A DNA stretch of 64,000 bases from Glutinoglossum americanum (taxonomy: Eukaryota > Ascomycota > Geoglossomycetes > Geoglossales > Geoglossaceae): NCBI GenBank assembly GCA_020080175.1, contig JAGHQL010000086.1, positions 44,319-108,318 of the forward strand, in the 5' to 3' direction. The translations under genes and the position numbers were made by a program. This document shows positions 23,801 to 35,912 of this stretch, piece after piece; positions within the stretch are counted from its first letter, which is position 1, and every line of letters starts with the position of its first letter. The notes under the pieces were generated by a model, which ran no database searches, was not told the origin of the DNA, and saw only the letters and a program-made list of their open reading frames with translations.

Positions 23801-24708
23801 TTATCCGATCTCCATGGCATCAGGGTCATCGACTACTACTTCCTGGTGGATGTCGATCGGTTTTGATGTATTGTAGCTGTTTATGAACGGCTTTGCGCTG
23901 TATTCGTTCATGAAGTGGGATGGTGTGAGTGGGGGGAATATGGGGGTGTTCACGTTGGTGATTCCATTGATCTGAGGGGCGGGATAGCTAGTTGGTAGGG
24001 GGTTTTGGGCGGACAGGCCGAATGTGTTTCTTGAGGTGGCGTTGTTGGTGGAAGACTGTCGTATCTTTGAGCCGAACCCATCTGCCATTATGGGCTTAGT
24101 GGTGTCTCCAAATGTAAGATTGCTTCCAACTTTGGAGAGAGGCGGTAGAGTCACGCCATCCTGTATCTCCTGCGCCTGGCGCTCGCGTGCTCTGGCTCTT
24201 GTTTCGATGATGGCCTTCCGGACGCTATCTTGCTCCTTGGGAATTGAAAGGGAGGTAGGCACGTTATAGAGAACGACATCCGTATTAGTTGATATTGGTT
24301 GTTGGGGAGGCCTGAGTATCGATTGTGGGATCTTCGACATATGCTTTTCGATGTCGGGGAGAAAAATTAGTTTTTCCTCTGGAGAATCACATTCCGCGAG
24401 TTCGTCCTCGAGGTTGTAGATGTACATTTTGTACTTTGTATCGTCAAGTTGCATGGTGTCGTCGGTGGTGGAGGCTTTCTTGCTGTCGTGTGACGATTGC
24501 GCGGGGGAGCGGGAGTAGAGACTGCCATTTCGGTCTGGCAGAAATCAGTCAATTGTGCAGAGACAATTGATGTACCGCTAATATACAAACCTAAATTCAG
24601 TAAGCTGAGCCTTTTCGCCAGGCGTTGCTCACTGTCGAGGTTGTCCTCCGGTGGCCGTTTTACTCCGCGAGGTTTTTTAAACAAATCCATCCCTCCCTCA
24701 TCATTCAT
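23801..24708 (-). CDS. Conserved fungal protein of unknown function
   Basis: Two exons (24591-24708, 23801-24534; 56-bp intron) encode 283 residues. The N-terminus is basic with a nuclear-localisation-like patch ('KKPRGVKRPPED') and a helix 'SEQRLAKRLSLLNL'. The central part looks like a small conserved domain: 'DDTKYKMYIYNLEDELAE', 'LIFLPDIEKHMSKIP', then 'PKEQDSVRKAIIETRARARE'. The tail is Asn/Pro/Thr-rich and ends 'DDPDAMEIG'. I recognise the pattern from other ascomycete proteomes but know no function. It shares a 132-bp divergent promoter with ALA1. Confidence 0.75.
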
Positions 24709-24840
24709 CCCACCTCACAAACTGACTCTTAGAGCGGTCTCCTTGAATTCGCTTTCGATCCCTCCTGTCGGTACCGGGAAACAATTCTGTAACCTCGATC
24801 AAAGAGCCAGCGCCTGGGTTTTTTGTAGCACTTGCAGTAT
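24709..24840. promoter_or_regulatory. Short bidirectional promoter
   Basis: Only 132 bases separate the start of the leftward conserved gene from the first in-frame ATG of ALA1, so the two must share promoter elements or overlap at their leaders. Confidence 0.5.
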
Positions 24841-27800
24841 ATGCGAGTGGTGGAAGCGTTTCGAAGAAGTTGTGGTCGAAGTCTAGTACTGAGTCACGGA
24901 ACATTCTCGATCTTAAAGCTCGCTCGCAACTCAACACCAATCGCCAAGAGCCAAAAATTCGGGATCTCGCTCGCGCTCAGATCCTTTGCTATGGCTTCTG
25001 ATGGCTGTGAGTGGAGTGCTACTCGCGTTCGTAGGACGTTTCTAGAGTATTTTGAGAAGAATGGGCATACATTCGGTGAGCGCCGCTTGGGGCATTGGCG
25101 TGGATTTTATTCTGACTATTTGGATATTACAGTACCATCCTCATCAGTAGTACCGCTGTCCGACCCTACATTGCTCTTCGCCAATGCTGGAATGAACCAG
25201 TATAAAGCAATCTTCTTGGGGACTGTTGACCCTCAGTCCGACTTCGCTCAACTTAAGCGTGCAGTCAATACACAGAAGGTAGTACCACCAAAACGAGAAC
25301 ATGCATAATGCTAACGAAATGCCAGTGTATCCGTGCCGGGGGTAAACATAACGTTAGTAGCCAATACAAAAATAACTTAATTTTAATTGGGCAAACAATT
25401 CCTCACGATTCATAGGATCTCGAAGATGTTGGTAAAGACAGTTCTCATCACGTGGGTAGCCCAATGCCCAAGACAATGATGGTGCTTCAACTTATGTTTA
25501 CGGTAGACCTTCTTTGAGATGCTGGGAAATTGGAGTTTTGGGGACTACTTTAAGAAGGAGGCCATATTCTTCTCCTGGGACCTATTGACCAACGTCTATG
25601 GCCTGTCACCGGATCGACTCTATGTGACATATTTCGAGGGAAACGAAAAAGGAGGTCTTGAACCAGATATTGAAGCTAAAGAAATATGGAGATCCGTAGG
25701 AGTTCCTGAAGACCACATCCTGCCTGGTAATATGAAGGACAACTTCTGGGAAATGGGTGACCAGGGTCCTTGCGGTCCTTGTAGCGAAGTTCATTATGAT
25801 CGAATAGGAGGTAGGAATGCTGCGCATCTTGTCAACAAAGATGACCCCAATGTCTTAGAGATCTGGAACAACGTCTTTATCCAATTCAACAGAGAGTCAG
25901 ATCGATCATTGCGGTCATTGCCGAACAAACATGTGGATACTGGCATGGGGTTCGAGCGGCTGGTGTCGGTGCTGCAAGACAAGCCGTCGAATTACGATAC
26001 AGATATTTTCACACCACTTTTTGCTAAAATACAGGAGGTGACCGGTTCTCGGCCTTACCAAGGCCGATTTGGTGCTGAGGATACCGACGGAGTCGATACC
26101 GCTTATCGTGTTGTTGCCGACCATGTACGGATGCTAGCCTTTGCGATATCTGACGGCGGAATTCCTAACAATGAGGGAAGAGGCTACGTAGTTCGAAGAG
26201 TTTTGCGAAGAGGATCTCGTTATGCGAGAAAATATTTTAACGCTACAATCGGCAACTTCTTCTCCCAGATTGTTCCAACATTGGTCAGGCAGATGGAAGA
26301 TATGTTCCCCGAAATAAAGCTCAAGGAGACAGACATCAAAGAAATCCTTGACGAAGAGGAAGAGTCATTTTCAAGAACCCTTGATCGTGGAGAGAAGATG
26401 TTCGAACACTACGCTATAAAGTCGACACAACAGAACTCTAAGAAACTCGATGGCGCTCATGTATGGCGCTTGTATGATACATTTGGGTTCCCTGTTGACC
26501 TAACTCGGCTTATGGCTGAAGAGAGAGGTCTCGATATCGACGACAAGGAATTTGAAAATGCACAGGCAAAGGCAAAGGAAGCAAGCAAAGGCGCCAAGAA
26601 GGCTACCGGAGTAGGCCTTGTCAAGTTGGACGTTCATGATCTGGGAAAGCTTGAGCGGATGGGCGATATACCAAAGTCTGACGACAGCTTTAAGTTCGGT
26701 ATGGTGAATTTCTTACATAGTGTTGGCAGAGGAAAGCCTGACAATGGTGATGACAGAACGCGGAAATATCACTGCCAAAATAAAGGCCATTTATTTCCAA
26801 AAAGAGTTCCTCAAGAGCACTAAAGATATCCCTTCTGATGGCCAACTGGGGCTGATCTTGGATAAAACCAATTTCTATGCTGAGCAAGGTGGTCAGGAAT
26901 ACGATACGGGGAGAATCCTGATCGACGGGGTCGCTGAGCTTGATGTCCAGAATGTTCAAGTCTATGGGGGTTATGTTCTCCACACTGGATACGTGAAATA
27001 TGGCTCATTGTCTGTTGATGATGAGGTTTTATGCGAGTATGATGAGGTATGGTGTTCTCTCTATATGGGCTTGTTTAGTCTGCTCACTCATTTATCTTCA
27101 GTTGCGGCGGTGGCCGATCCGAAACAATCATACAGGAACGCATATTCTTAATTACGCACTTAGAGAAGTGCTAGGAGATGGTATCGACCAGAAGGGCTCC
27201 CTCGTCGCCGAAGAGAAACTGCGCTTTGACTTTTCTCACAAGTCTGCGGTTTCGGATACCGAGCTTCAAAAGATCGAAGATATTTCGACTAGCTACATCC
27301 GACAGAACTGCAGAGTCTACTCCAAAGACGTTCCTCTTGCTGTCGCTCGAGAAATAGAAGGAGTCCGCGCCGTATTCGGTGAGACTTATCCTGACCCTGT
27401 ACGCGTTGTATCTGTTGGTGTCGAGGTCGACGACCTTCTTAAGGATGTAAAGAACAAAGAGTGGAGAAAAGTCAGCGTTGAGTTCTGTGGAGGAACGCAT
27501 GTTCAAAAGACAGGTGATATCAAGGACTTGATCATCCTTGAGGAGAGCGGCATCGCAAAGGGCATTAGGCGCATCACTGCAGTTACAGGTGAAGACGCGC
27601 ACCAAGTCCAGCGGGTCGCTGAAGAGTTCTCCAAACGCTTAACAGCTCTTGAGAACATGCCATTTAGTCCGGAAAAGGAACTATTAGAAAAGCAGACAAC
27701 GATGGATCTCAATAAACTCTCCATCTCTGCCATCACGAAATCTAAATTCTGGGAACGTTTCGCCAAAATTCACAAACAGGTTCTGGAGGAATTGAAGGGT

Positions 27801-28264
27801 AGACAAAAGGCGGAGAGTAAGAAAGCAATTGACGCTATGACAATGCATTTGACCCACCCTGAGAATCAGGAGAAACAGCACTTTGTCGTGAGGCTTCCGA
27901 TTTCTGCGAACGCCAAAGCATTGAGCGATGCTATCAACCACGTTAGATCTAAGGCGAAGGATAGGACTGTATACCTATTTGCCGCTGATGAGAGGGAAGG
28001 GAAAGTCGTTCATGGATGCTACGTATCGGAGGTGGGTTCTTGTTCCTCCCTTCAGGGTAAAGATTAAATAGTTAACAGACGCAGCAACACGCTACCAAAG
28101 GAGGTGTATCTGCCCTTGAATGGTCTTCTGTAGTGTCTACCATAGTCGGCGGTAAAGCCGGAGGTAAAGCCCCTACAAGCCAGGGGATCGGGAATGACGT
28201 TGCGAAGGTCGATGAGGCTCTTGGGCTAGCTGAGAAATGGTTGGCTGAAAAACTTCAGTTGTAG
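24841..28264 (+). CDS. ALA1: Alanyl-tRNA synthetase, probable dual cytosolic/mitochondrial
   Basis: Charges tRNA-Ala and edits mischarged Ser/Gly. Eight exons: 24841-25075, 25133-25278, 25326-25352, 25416-25451, 25507-26698, 26757-27046, 27102-28031 and 28079-28264. Starting at 24991 ('[14 protein letters not shown]') the protein has 963 residues, the cytosolic length. The in-frame ATG at 24841 adds 50 residues rich in Arg, Lys and Ser ('[18 protein letters not shown]'), a plausible mitochondrial presequence, so one gene may serve both compartments as in yeast. Class II core: '[15 protein letters not shown]', '[12 protein letters not shown]', '[12 protein letters not shown]'. The editing domain has zinc ligands 'NHTGTH' and 'CGGTH'. 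The C-Ala part follows. Exons 3 and 4 are only 27 and 36 nt, and intron 1 is a stop-free multiple of three. Confidence 0.95.
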
Positions 28265-28721
28265 TTTCTCACTTACCTTAGGCGTTTCTGAAGTTCTCGT
28301 CCAGGACGTCATTATTGGGAGGATTTCCTCTGGTTTTTCATTAAACGACATTCCTTAGATTATAACTAGAAACATCGGGTCAACAGAGAATTGATTCTTT
28401 TGATAATGACTCCATCACACTGTATAACCCTTTCAGTAGTAAACCGTTTGTCGTAAAACCGCTATTCAAGATGCCTCGCTCTAGGCAGATGAACAGCGGG
28501 AACAAAGTATGGAATGGTTAAAACTACTTAAGCTCGCTATTGCTCCTTTTAAGAGATACCGTCGGAAAACATTATGGTGGGTAGTGGCTAGCGAAGGAAA
28601 AAGCTAAACAGAGAAACGGAAACACTGTTAAGTAGATACCGGTAATAGAAAAACCCTCATGGTGACAACAAACTAATGGCTACTTTGTTTACACGAAAAA
28701 ATTGAAAACCTAGCCGCTTAT
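28265..28721. other. Convergent 3' spacer ALA1 / VPS8
   Basis: About 460 AT-rich bases with no coding signal. Confidence 0.5.
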
Positions 28722-31700
28722 CTATCTACAAATCATGCACGCAAACTCCGCGGAAGGCCCGAGGTCCAGATACTGGCCATCTTCCCGCTGGGCCTGAAGC
28801 TTTTCAAGGCACCGGCGGTGGAATGTATGTCTACACGAGAAGATCACCAAGGGGCCGAACTCGTCCTCGGTATCTGCTTCGCGGTTGGCGGAAGGTCGGC
28901 CGTCGGCTATGTCGGAAGGGTCGGAGTCGGAGTTGCTGCTTGGGTGGTCTTGTCTGTCTTTGGTGTTCGTTCTCATGCCCCTTGATGGTGTATTTCGTAC
29001 TGCGGTTCTTGTTTTACTGGTTTCTTCCTCGGACTCCGTGCCGAAAGCGGCACGGGCTTTACCTCGATCTTGTCTCCTTCCTCCTTCATCACTAGTTAAA
29101 AGCTGGCTTCTAGCCTCTGCTCTCTTCCGATCTTCTTCATCCCGCCTTTCTTCCCATGCGTCCCATACTCTCCCCCCAGCTCCAGGACCCCACACTCGTC
29201 TCCCACAACCCTCACAGACCAGTCCCTTCGGTCTCCAACCTCTCTGGCGTAGTTCTGTAGCTTCCGCGACGTGGACAAAGAGGTCTTTATCTAACAGCCG
29301 GTTTGCGAGCGCGAGGAGTGCCTCCTCGTAGACGTATGCGGAAAAGATAGCCGCAAGAACAGAGCGAAGGTCGGATAGAGATGGAGAGGAGAGCGAGGCG
29401 CGGTTTAGAAAGGACCGGAGGATGCGGAGGAAAGAAATGTTAGTAGTAATAGGGGGATGGGATTGGGATCCTGGTGTTCGGGTTGTGGCTGTTGTGGCAG
29501 AGAGAAGGGCAGTGAACGTTTGTTGAACGAGAGTACGGAGGGACAAGATGACGTTGTCGTCCTTAGGATTAAATACCGTTGAAGAGGCGCCACTAGGATC
29601 CTGGGTGTCATTTTCGCGAGGGATCTGAAGAGCGGCCGAAACGTTTTTCGTAATGCGAACGACGGTGTCGATGAGGTCGAGCCAGAGTAACTCGACCGTG
29701 GAGAGCTCTTTTTTATTTGTAGGTTGTGCGGTTTTAATGAAAGCCTTCTGCATTGTTTTCGTCTGGCCTTGACAGAGCCAGACACCCACACGGGAGTACT
29801 TCTGTAATCCATCGAGAAGATCAGAGGAGGCTTCCTCCTTATTCGCTGCATCAGGGCTTTCGGTAGCTAGTAGTCCAAGGAGCGCAGCCTCAAGGGTCCC
29901 AAGATGTTCAATAAGTCTTTTCATAGCCTCTTTGACCAGGCCCTCCCTGGCCATTAGAATCACCGCTGCATCTACAACTCCACTGGTCTCCATGGCTGGA
30001 AGGACCTGCTCTAACCGGAGATCGCCAGATCGAAGGATGCCGATATAGGCTGTAACATGCGAGGCGTCGAACATACACATCAACCGCACATACTGTTCGA
30101 CAAAGTCGCCGTTCGGGGAGCCTGCAGGCTGTTTGGCGTCCGTTGTGCTCTGCGCCTCCGGCTCGAGAATCGCCCTTAGGTACAAAAACTGTCGATGAGG
30201 ATCTTCTTCAAGTGCTTCCAGGATGGCCCCGTGGAGGTCAGGTGCATAAGCGCTGATGGCTTTGGCAGTTTTAATGGTATCAATAGCAGCAAGATCTCTA
30301 GCGTGACCTTGAATGACAGATCGCACCTCACGTAATTGCCTGTCGTTAAGGCCTGACCTAGGCCGCAAACAATCGCCGATACAGTCGAACACAGCATCCT
30401 GGTTTTCCCTATCATCGAAGTATGTTTGTACTAGTTTCGAGTACTGTTTGTCGGTCCTATAAGTAGACTTTAAGACTCGGAAGAACCTCGCCTTATATAG
30501 CAATGGGATTAGGGACTCGATGTCTGGCGGATGGTAAACTGAGAGGAGATATTCGACACTGAGCTGGCAGTCCTCCGCTATGTCCTCCCCTGGGTAGTTA
30601 CATAACCCTATCATCACTCGTTGTAGAGAAGTACCCGATAGTAAGATGAATTGGGGAAATTTCGGTAGGTTACGAGCAATAAACATGTCCAGATATATAG
30701 TGTCATGTGGAAGAAAGTCTGCGGGATTCATAACTTCGAGAAGGATGCTGACGATGTACTGACGGTTTACTGACAAACCGAAGACCTGATCTTCTCCGAT
30801 ATCTTGCCTTGAACCACCATTGACCATTCGATCCGGGGCTCCATTGAGGAACCCATCCTCAAAAGCTTCGTTTAAAGCGCTCAAGAAGCTCGGCGCATCA
30901 AACTTCAGGATCAGGCGAAGATAGGGGAATGAATTTTCCTGGCCATCATTTAGGCCCGTCAAAAATGGTTTGCCTCCAACTTTTGGCCATTTGATGGTCT
31001 TCCCCGAGAATAGGAAGTAATAAAGCTCTGCCTTTGCCTTTGAGGCGTCTGGTTCGGAGAGGCCTTCGCCAGTGGGGTATATCCGACTAGTTAACGCATA
31101 CGAGAGATAAGGGAATATCTTCAATGCATTGACAGCATCCATGGGGCCAGCAGTCCCATTACTGTTCGCTAAAGGCCCGGCCTGGCGTGCTGGCACCAAA
31201 AGGGAGAGGAGGTCAATTAACGGCGTTATGTAATCTCTAATAGCTCTGTTCCACACGTAGATAAGGGCATCATAGAGGCTGTGCTTTTTGCAAAGGTTTG
31301 TTATCTGGTCGATATCCATTGTTGCTGTGTCCAGATGGCATATCATCTCCTCGAGCCGGCTGTCTAGAGCTATAGAGGTGAAATGGGTTATCAATCCCTT
31401 CACTACAGTTGGGGGTATTGTCCTAATGTGCCCATCCAGTATGTATGATTCAAGGGTTTCAAGAAACATCCCTTCGGCTGATGCTTGTTCGTACCATTCG
31501 TAGACTTCATTAAACAGGAAGTCTGTGGCCGCCATACTGATGCAAGCACTAAAACATGCAGTGACTAATTCCTCGAGGTGCAACTTTTCTACCTCCGCCG
31601 ACCCCACACCCTGGCCGCGTCCAAAAGCATATTCTAGAGATGCAGACATCATGCCAAGCAGCTTTTCCTGAACCAATGAATGTCGCAACGTGCTATCGTC

Positions 31701-33747
31701 TGGCAGGCCGACTGTCAACTTGTCGGCGTCACCGACGTAATAAGATGTAGCAAGCTGTATAGCTTGGATGTAGTCGCCCACCTTGATGAGCGCAGTCAAC
31801 CTATCTGCCCAATTCGACAGGGTTCCAACGGAAATATCATTGAATCCTAACAAGAACATTCTCCCCTTATAGCTTCTGAAACTGGGGTGGAAAGCATCGG
31901 CTACAACGCCATGCATTGCTTCATCCTCGTCTAATTGCTCGACAAGTTGCTGTAGCTGTTTCGAGAAGACGTCCTGGTGGAATATATGTTTATGTATTAA
32001 GTCGAAGGTCTCCGTCATTCGAAGAGAGTTATCTTCTAAGATGATAAGCCTTTGCGAGATAGTCAGTACAGCAAGTACTGATCGACTGAGCCATTGAACG
32101 GCAACAATTGCCTCGTTGGCTTTCCATCTACTTCGCGGCCGAAACTGTAGACTTGGCGGACGGTCCTTGTCGGCTGGCTCCGATGGCTCCAATTCGTTAA
32201 CATCCATAACCGTCAGAACATTCGACCAGCAGTAGACTAATTTTGGCTTAGATATCGGGCGGCCAGAGGGCGGATCTATCGCTTTTAGCTTGACAGCAGG
32301 GAACCACGCCAGACACCCGCTCAGCACACTATGCGCTGCGACTTCTTTAGGTCTGGCAGCCTTGTGTTGGGTCTGGGCGATAGGGGTAGTAGAAACAATG
32401 ACCAACAAATATGGCGTTAGCATTGCTACTAGGCCGATTGTATCTGTTGATTGTTCTGCGTTGCCAAGGGGTAAGGGCGAAAACGCTAGAACGGAGCTTG
32501 GCTTTCGCGGGCGACCGTTTGTTGGCATGTCGTTTGGGTAGCGGCCCAGTATACGGGTCGTTTTGACAGTTCTTGCAACAGCCCCTAAACCTCTTGTTGC
32601 TAGATGCGAAAATGCCATGCCTCGGTCATCTGCTGATACGAGAGCTGTGTGCCGGGTTCCAAGAAACCCGATATGTATGATGGCTACCCCTGGGGCATGC
32701 CCGTCTACTTTACGATTCTCCAATTGAGCGGCTAGCAGGGGTGGAATTTGTAAAAACGGCCTTGCAGATCTCGCAAGCTCCCAAGTGAAAATGCTCCCGT
32801 TCGCGTGACCACTGGCTAAGGTCGAGTGGTCAGCTGAAGTCGCTAACGCAGTGATTGCACCAGACTCTACAGCTGTCTGAAGTTAGAATTGAAGGCTGGC
32901 GGTTATTGCGAGATCACTCACCTTTGGTTCCCGGCCCAATTATTGATTTTAGACTTTGATTATAATCAAACACTAGGATAATGCCTTTCGAGGTCCCCAT
33001 AGCGATCGACGCAGATACCGATATGCAGGTGGGCCGACCAAAATTTCGTTTCCCCGCTTCTGAAAATGCCTGCCCGGTGATTTTCTGTAACTTCGTCCAT
33101 TTAACAGCGTCCCACGGAGTTGAACCCGAATCAGTTTCTCCTTGGTCTTGGGGCACTTTGCTCGAGAGCGATGATTGACGGGAATGAGAGTTGGGGAATC
33201 CTGGCGACGGTGAACGTGGTGAATTTAGGGGTGAGGAGGATATTCGAGACTGGAATCTTCGGTCGAATGGGCGCAAAGACGGTGTGGGGCTGAATCGCGA
33301 GGTTGACGTTCGAGATACTAGACCGCTGCTAGCGGGAGAAGATAATATAGAACCCTATGGTAATTTAGTATATCCTAAACCTATGGAAAGTATAGATGGA
33401 ATATGTACCTGGACGGAGGGTGTATCGTCAGGTATAGAAAACGACCCTTCGGGGCTATCTGGCCTGGCTCCCGCTGGCCTCAGATCTAGCACCGATCCAC
33501 CATCATGTGAAATCTCATCGCTCTGCTTTACCTTCCCATACCCACGAAAGCCCGTGCCATTTGTGTTCGATCCCTCGCTCCACTCTTCTTTTCTAACTTC
33601 CTCCAATAATTCCACTACTCTGGGCGTCTCCTTGACTGATTCGGTATGAGCCCGCCCCCGCTCCAACGCTCCCACTCCATTAACGTCCCCAACACCCACC
33701 GCTGCATCCTCGGTCCCAGGCTCATTCTCCTCAGGCATAGGGCTCAT
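28722..33747 (-). CDS. VPS8: Vacuolar protein sorting protein VPS8, CORVET tethering subunit
   Basis: CORVET-specific subunit that binds Rab5/Vps21 and tethers early endosomes. Four in-phase exons, which I number from the 5' end: 33409-33747, 32922-33354, 28722-32872 (the last 4.15 kb long, one exon), making three exons in total and 1640 residues. The N-terminus is disordered and Pro/Ser-rich. A beta-propeller region follows ('AVESGAITALATSADHSTLA', 'HIGFLGTRHTALVSADDRGM'), then a long alpha-solenoid with clathrin-repeat character. The C-terminal RING-type zinc finger reads 'CEGCGRRVWG', an acidic/Ser-rich insert, 'FSCRHTFHRRCLEKLQ' and a final 'CMICR' right before the stop. The start at 33747 is the first in-frame ATG. 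It is divergent from the GPALPP1-like gene. Confidence 0.9.
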
Positions 33748-34084
33748 CGGAGTGACCACTCTGGCCACATTGCTTCCTCAGCTCGATAACGATTAGTTCG
33801 ACTCGCGTTACCCTGTCTAGGTAACGAAGGCTCGAGTACGATCTGGGAAGAGTATGCCTGCCACGCCGGACTAGACTAGCCAAATTGTGAGCAACTCAGA
33901 AGTTCCCGGACAGCTCAACAATGAACATAATGCTTGGGTAATTAGATGCTAGTGGTGCAGTGCTCGCTTGGGATCATCGTTGCGTTGCAATTAATCACCC
34001 GAATTCGTTAAAGCGGCGTGCTAGAAACAACTTCTAGTGCAGCGAGGTCCGCTCTGAATACATCATAACTATCGACCAGTCAAC
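33748..34084. promoter_or_regulatory. Bidirectional promoter VPS8 / GPALPP1-like
   Basis: About 340 bases between divergent starts. No distinctive element recognised. Confidence 0.45.
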
Positions 34085-35046
34085 ATGTCTACGTCTGGAC
34101 CAGAACTGCCGCCGCATCTACTAGCTAAGAGGAAGCGACGGGAAGAGGAGGAGGAAGCCGCTCGAGTGTCATCAAATACGTCCTCTAATTCAAGAGGATC
34201 CCGCCCAAACAGTTCAGACAGCGCTGAGAAGCGCCAGCGGGTCATTGGACCTGCTCTACCTCCAACTGCATTAGAAGGGAAACCCATAGGCGCTCCAGGC
34301 AATATCGGAGAAGAAGATAGCACTAGTGATGATGAAATCGGTCCCTCGTTACCTTCAGGTTCCGGGTATACTGTACGTAGAGTCCTTCGTTCCCGGGCTT
34401 ACACAAGCTGATTGAATTAGGGCCATTCCGAAGCACAACAGAAAATGGCACAACTAGAGGCTATAGCTAGAGGAGAGGCCAAAAAACCCAAGCGGGAGGA
34501 GTGGATGTTGGTCCCCCCTAAGGACGAGGACTGGTCCTCGCGGGTGGACCCTACGAAACTGCGAAACCGTAAGTTCAACACTGGGAAAGGTGCGAAAGCT
34601 CCAACACATAAGTCTGGCGGGGTCAGTTCGATATGGACCGAAACACCGGAAGAAAAGCGACAGAGACTAGCAGACGAAGTCATGGGGGTACGAAAGCCAG
34701 CCGCCGAGGAGCATCCAGTAACTATAAAGCCTGTTCAAGATGAGGATACTGCGAGAAGGATACGAGAGTATAACGTAGGTCCCACGAGAATTCCTTCAAT
34801 TTCTCGCGTCACAGAACCAGCGGATCTAAAAAGAAACCATTGCGACAGGAAAAAAATCGCAACAAGTCACTTTATGAAGAGCACAAGAAAGCTACCCCCC
34901 GAGAGAAGGAAGATGACCCTAGCAAGAGGGCTTTCGATAAGGAAAAGGACATCGGAGGTCGTAAGATCGGATACAACCAGAAGAAGGAAATGCTCACGCG
35001 GGCGGCCGACTTTGGATCTCGATTTTCTAGCGGAAGCTTTCTATAG
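34085..35046 (+). CDS. GPALPP motifs-containing protein (DUF3752), nuclear
   Basis: Three exons (34085-34372, 34421-34774, 34849-35046) encode 279 residues. It carries repeated GPALPP-type motifs ('IGPALPP', 'IGPSLPSG', and 'GPELPPHL' at the N-terminus) and the DUF3752 domain: 'REEWMLVPPKDEDWSSRVDP' (exon 2), then 'YNEKNRNKSLYEEHKK' across the second intron, ending 'KEMLTRAADFGSRFSSGSFL'. It is the homologue of animal GPALPP1, whose function is poorly known. The charged composition and Lys/Arg tracts ('KRKRREEEEE') suggest a nuclear protein. The second intron was placed so the exon 3 frame restores the conserved 'YNEK..KSLYEEH'. Confidence 0.87.
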
Positions 35047-35912
35047 CTTTCTGTAAGGCATTTACAAAGTGAAAAAGCAATTACCAGCGAAGATCCCCAC
35101 GCCGATATCATACCTTTCAAAACTGCCATCGATTTCTAAGAGTTGTTTTTGACCGTGCGACACTCCAAACGTCACGGACGGAAAGCCTATTGGTGCGATA
35201 CGGGATGACCGATAATACAACTCGGGTTGATTCGTGGCTGGAGAACACCGAAAGAACCCGCTTAGGATAATTTGCTGCAGGAACAATAGGCTTGCGTGTC
35301 GCACTAAGCAGGAATATCAAATCGTAGTGCACATAGTGCAAGCGAGGAAAGCCACCAAACAACCCAGGCAACATTTATTCGTTCCCACCTCTTTCACAAC
35401 ACGGGATACGAATTCCGCCGCTCAAGCTTTAAAAAAGCAACTTGACATCCCACCAAACCCCGTTGTGCTGATCCCCTTAAGACCGCCCCCAGTTTGCATT
35501 TCTCTCTGGAGGAATCTGGGAACGGTCGATGCATCAACGACGGCCGGACATTGTTACAGAATTCTGAAACCACAAAGCACAAACACTCTGCATTCCGCAA
35601 TTCGTCTCAGGTGGACCTTCTCGACAGTATATGCATTGACGCATCTATTCTGTTCTTTAGTCACTCAGCGGAATCTGGACTTGACTCGTATTCACTTATC
35701 ATTCATCTCGAGTATTCAATTCTACAAACTTGCCCGAACAATAAGCGTGAACAGCCACTCAACCACTCTCACCCTTCATTCGTTCCAACACACTCGTGCA
35801 GCACCTGCACACTGGTTTGTGCATCCCGCTGACCCTCTCCGCCTCACTAACTTCCTCACTCCCTCGCTGGCGCTGTCCCTTCCTCGTCACAACGATCGAA
35901 ACAACGCCAAAA
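35047..35912. other. Spacer and long leader upstream of the RCR-like gene
   Basis: About 870 bases. A long open frame runs through it on the plus strand and into the next gene in another frame, but it shows no domain and unlikely composition. I treat the region as promoter plus 5' leader. Confidence 0.45.

Noticed and set aside
33409-33768. A start for VPS8 at 33768
   Set aside because: The codon there is GTG; the first in-frame ATG is at 33747, so that start was used.
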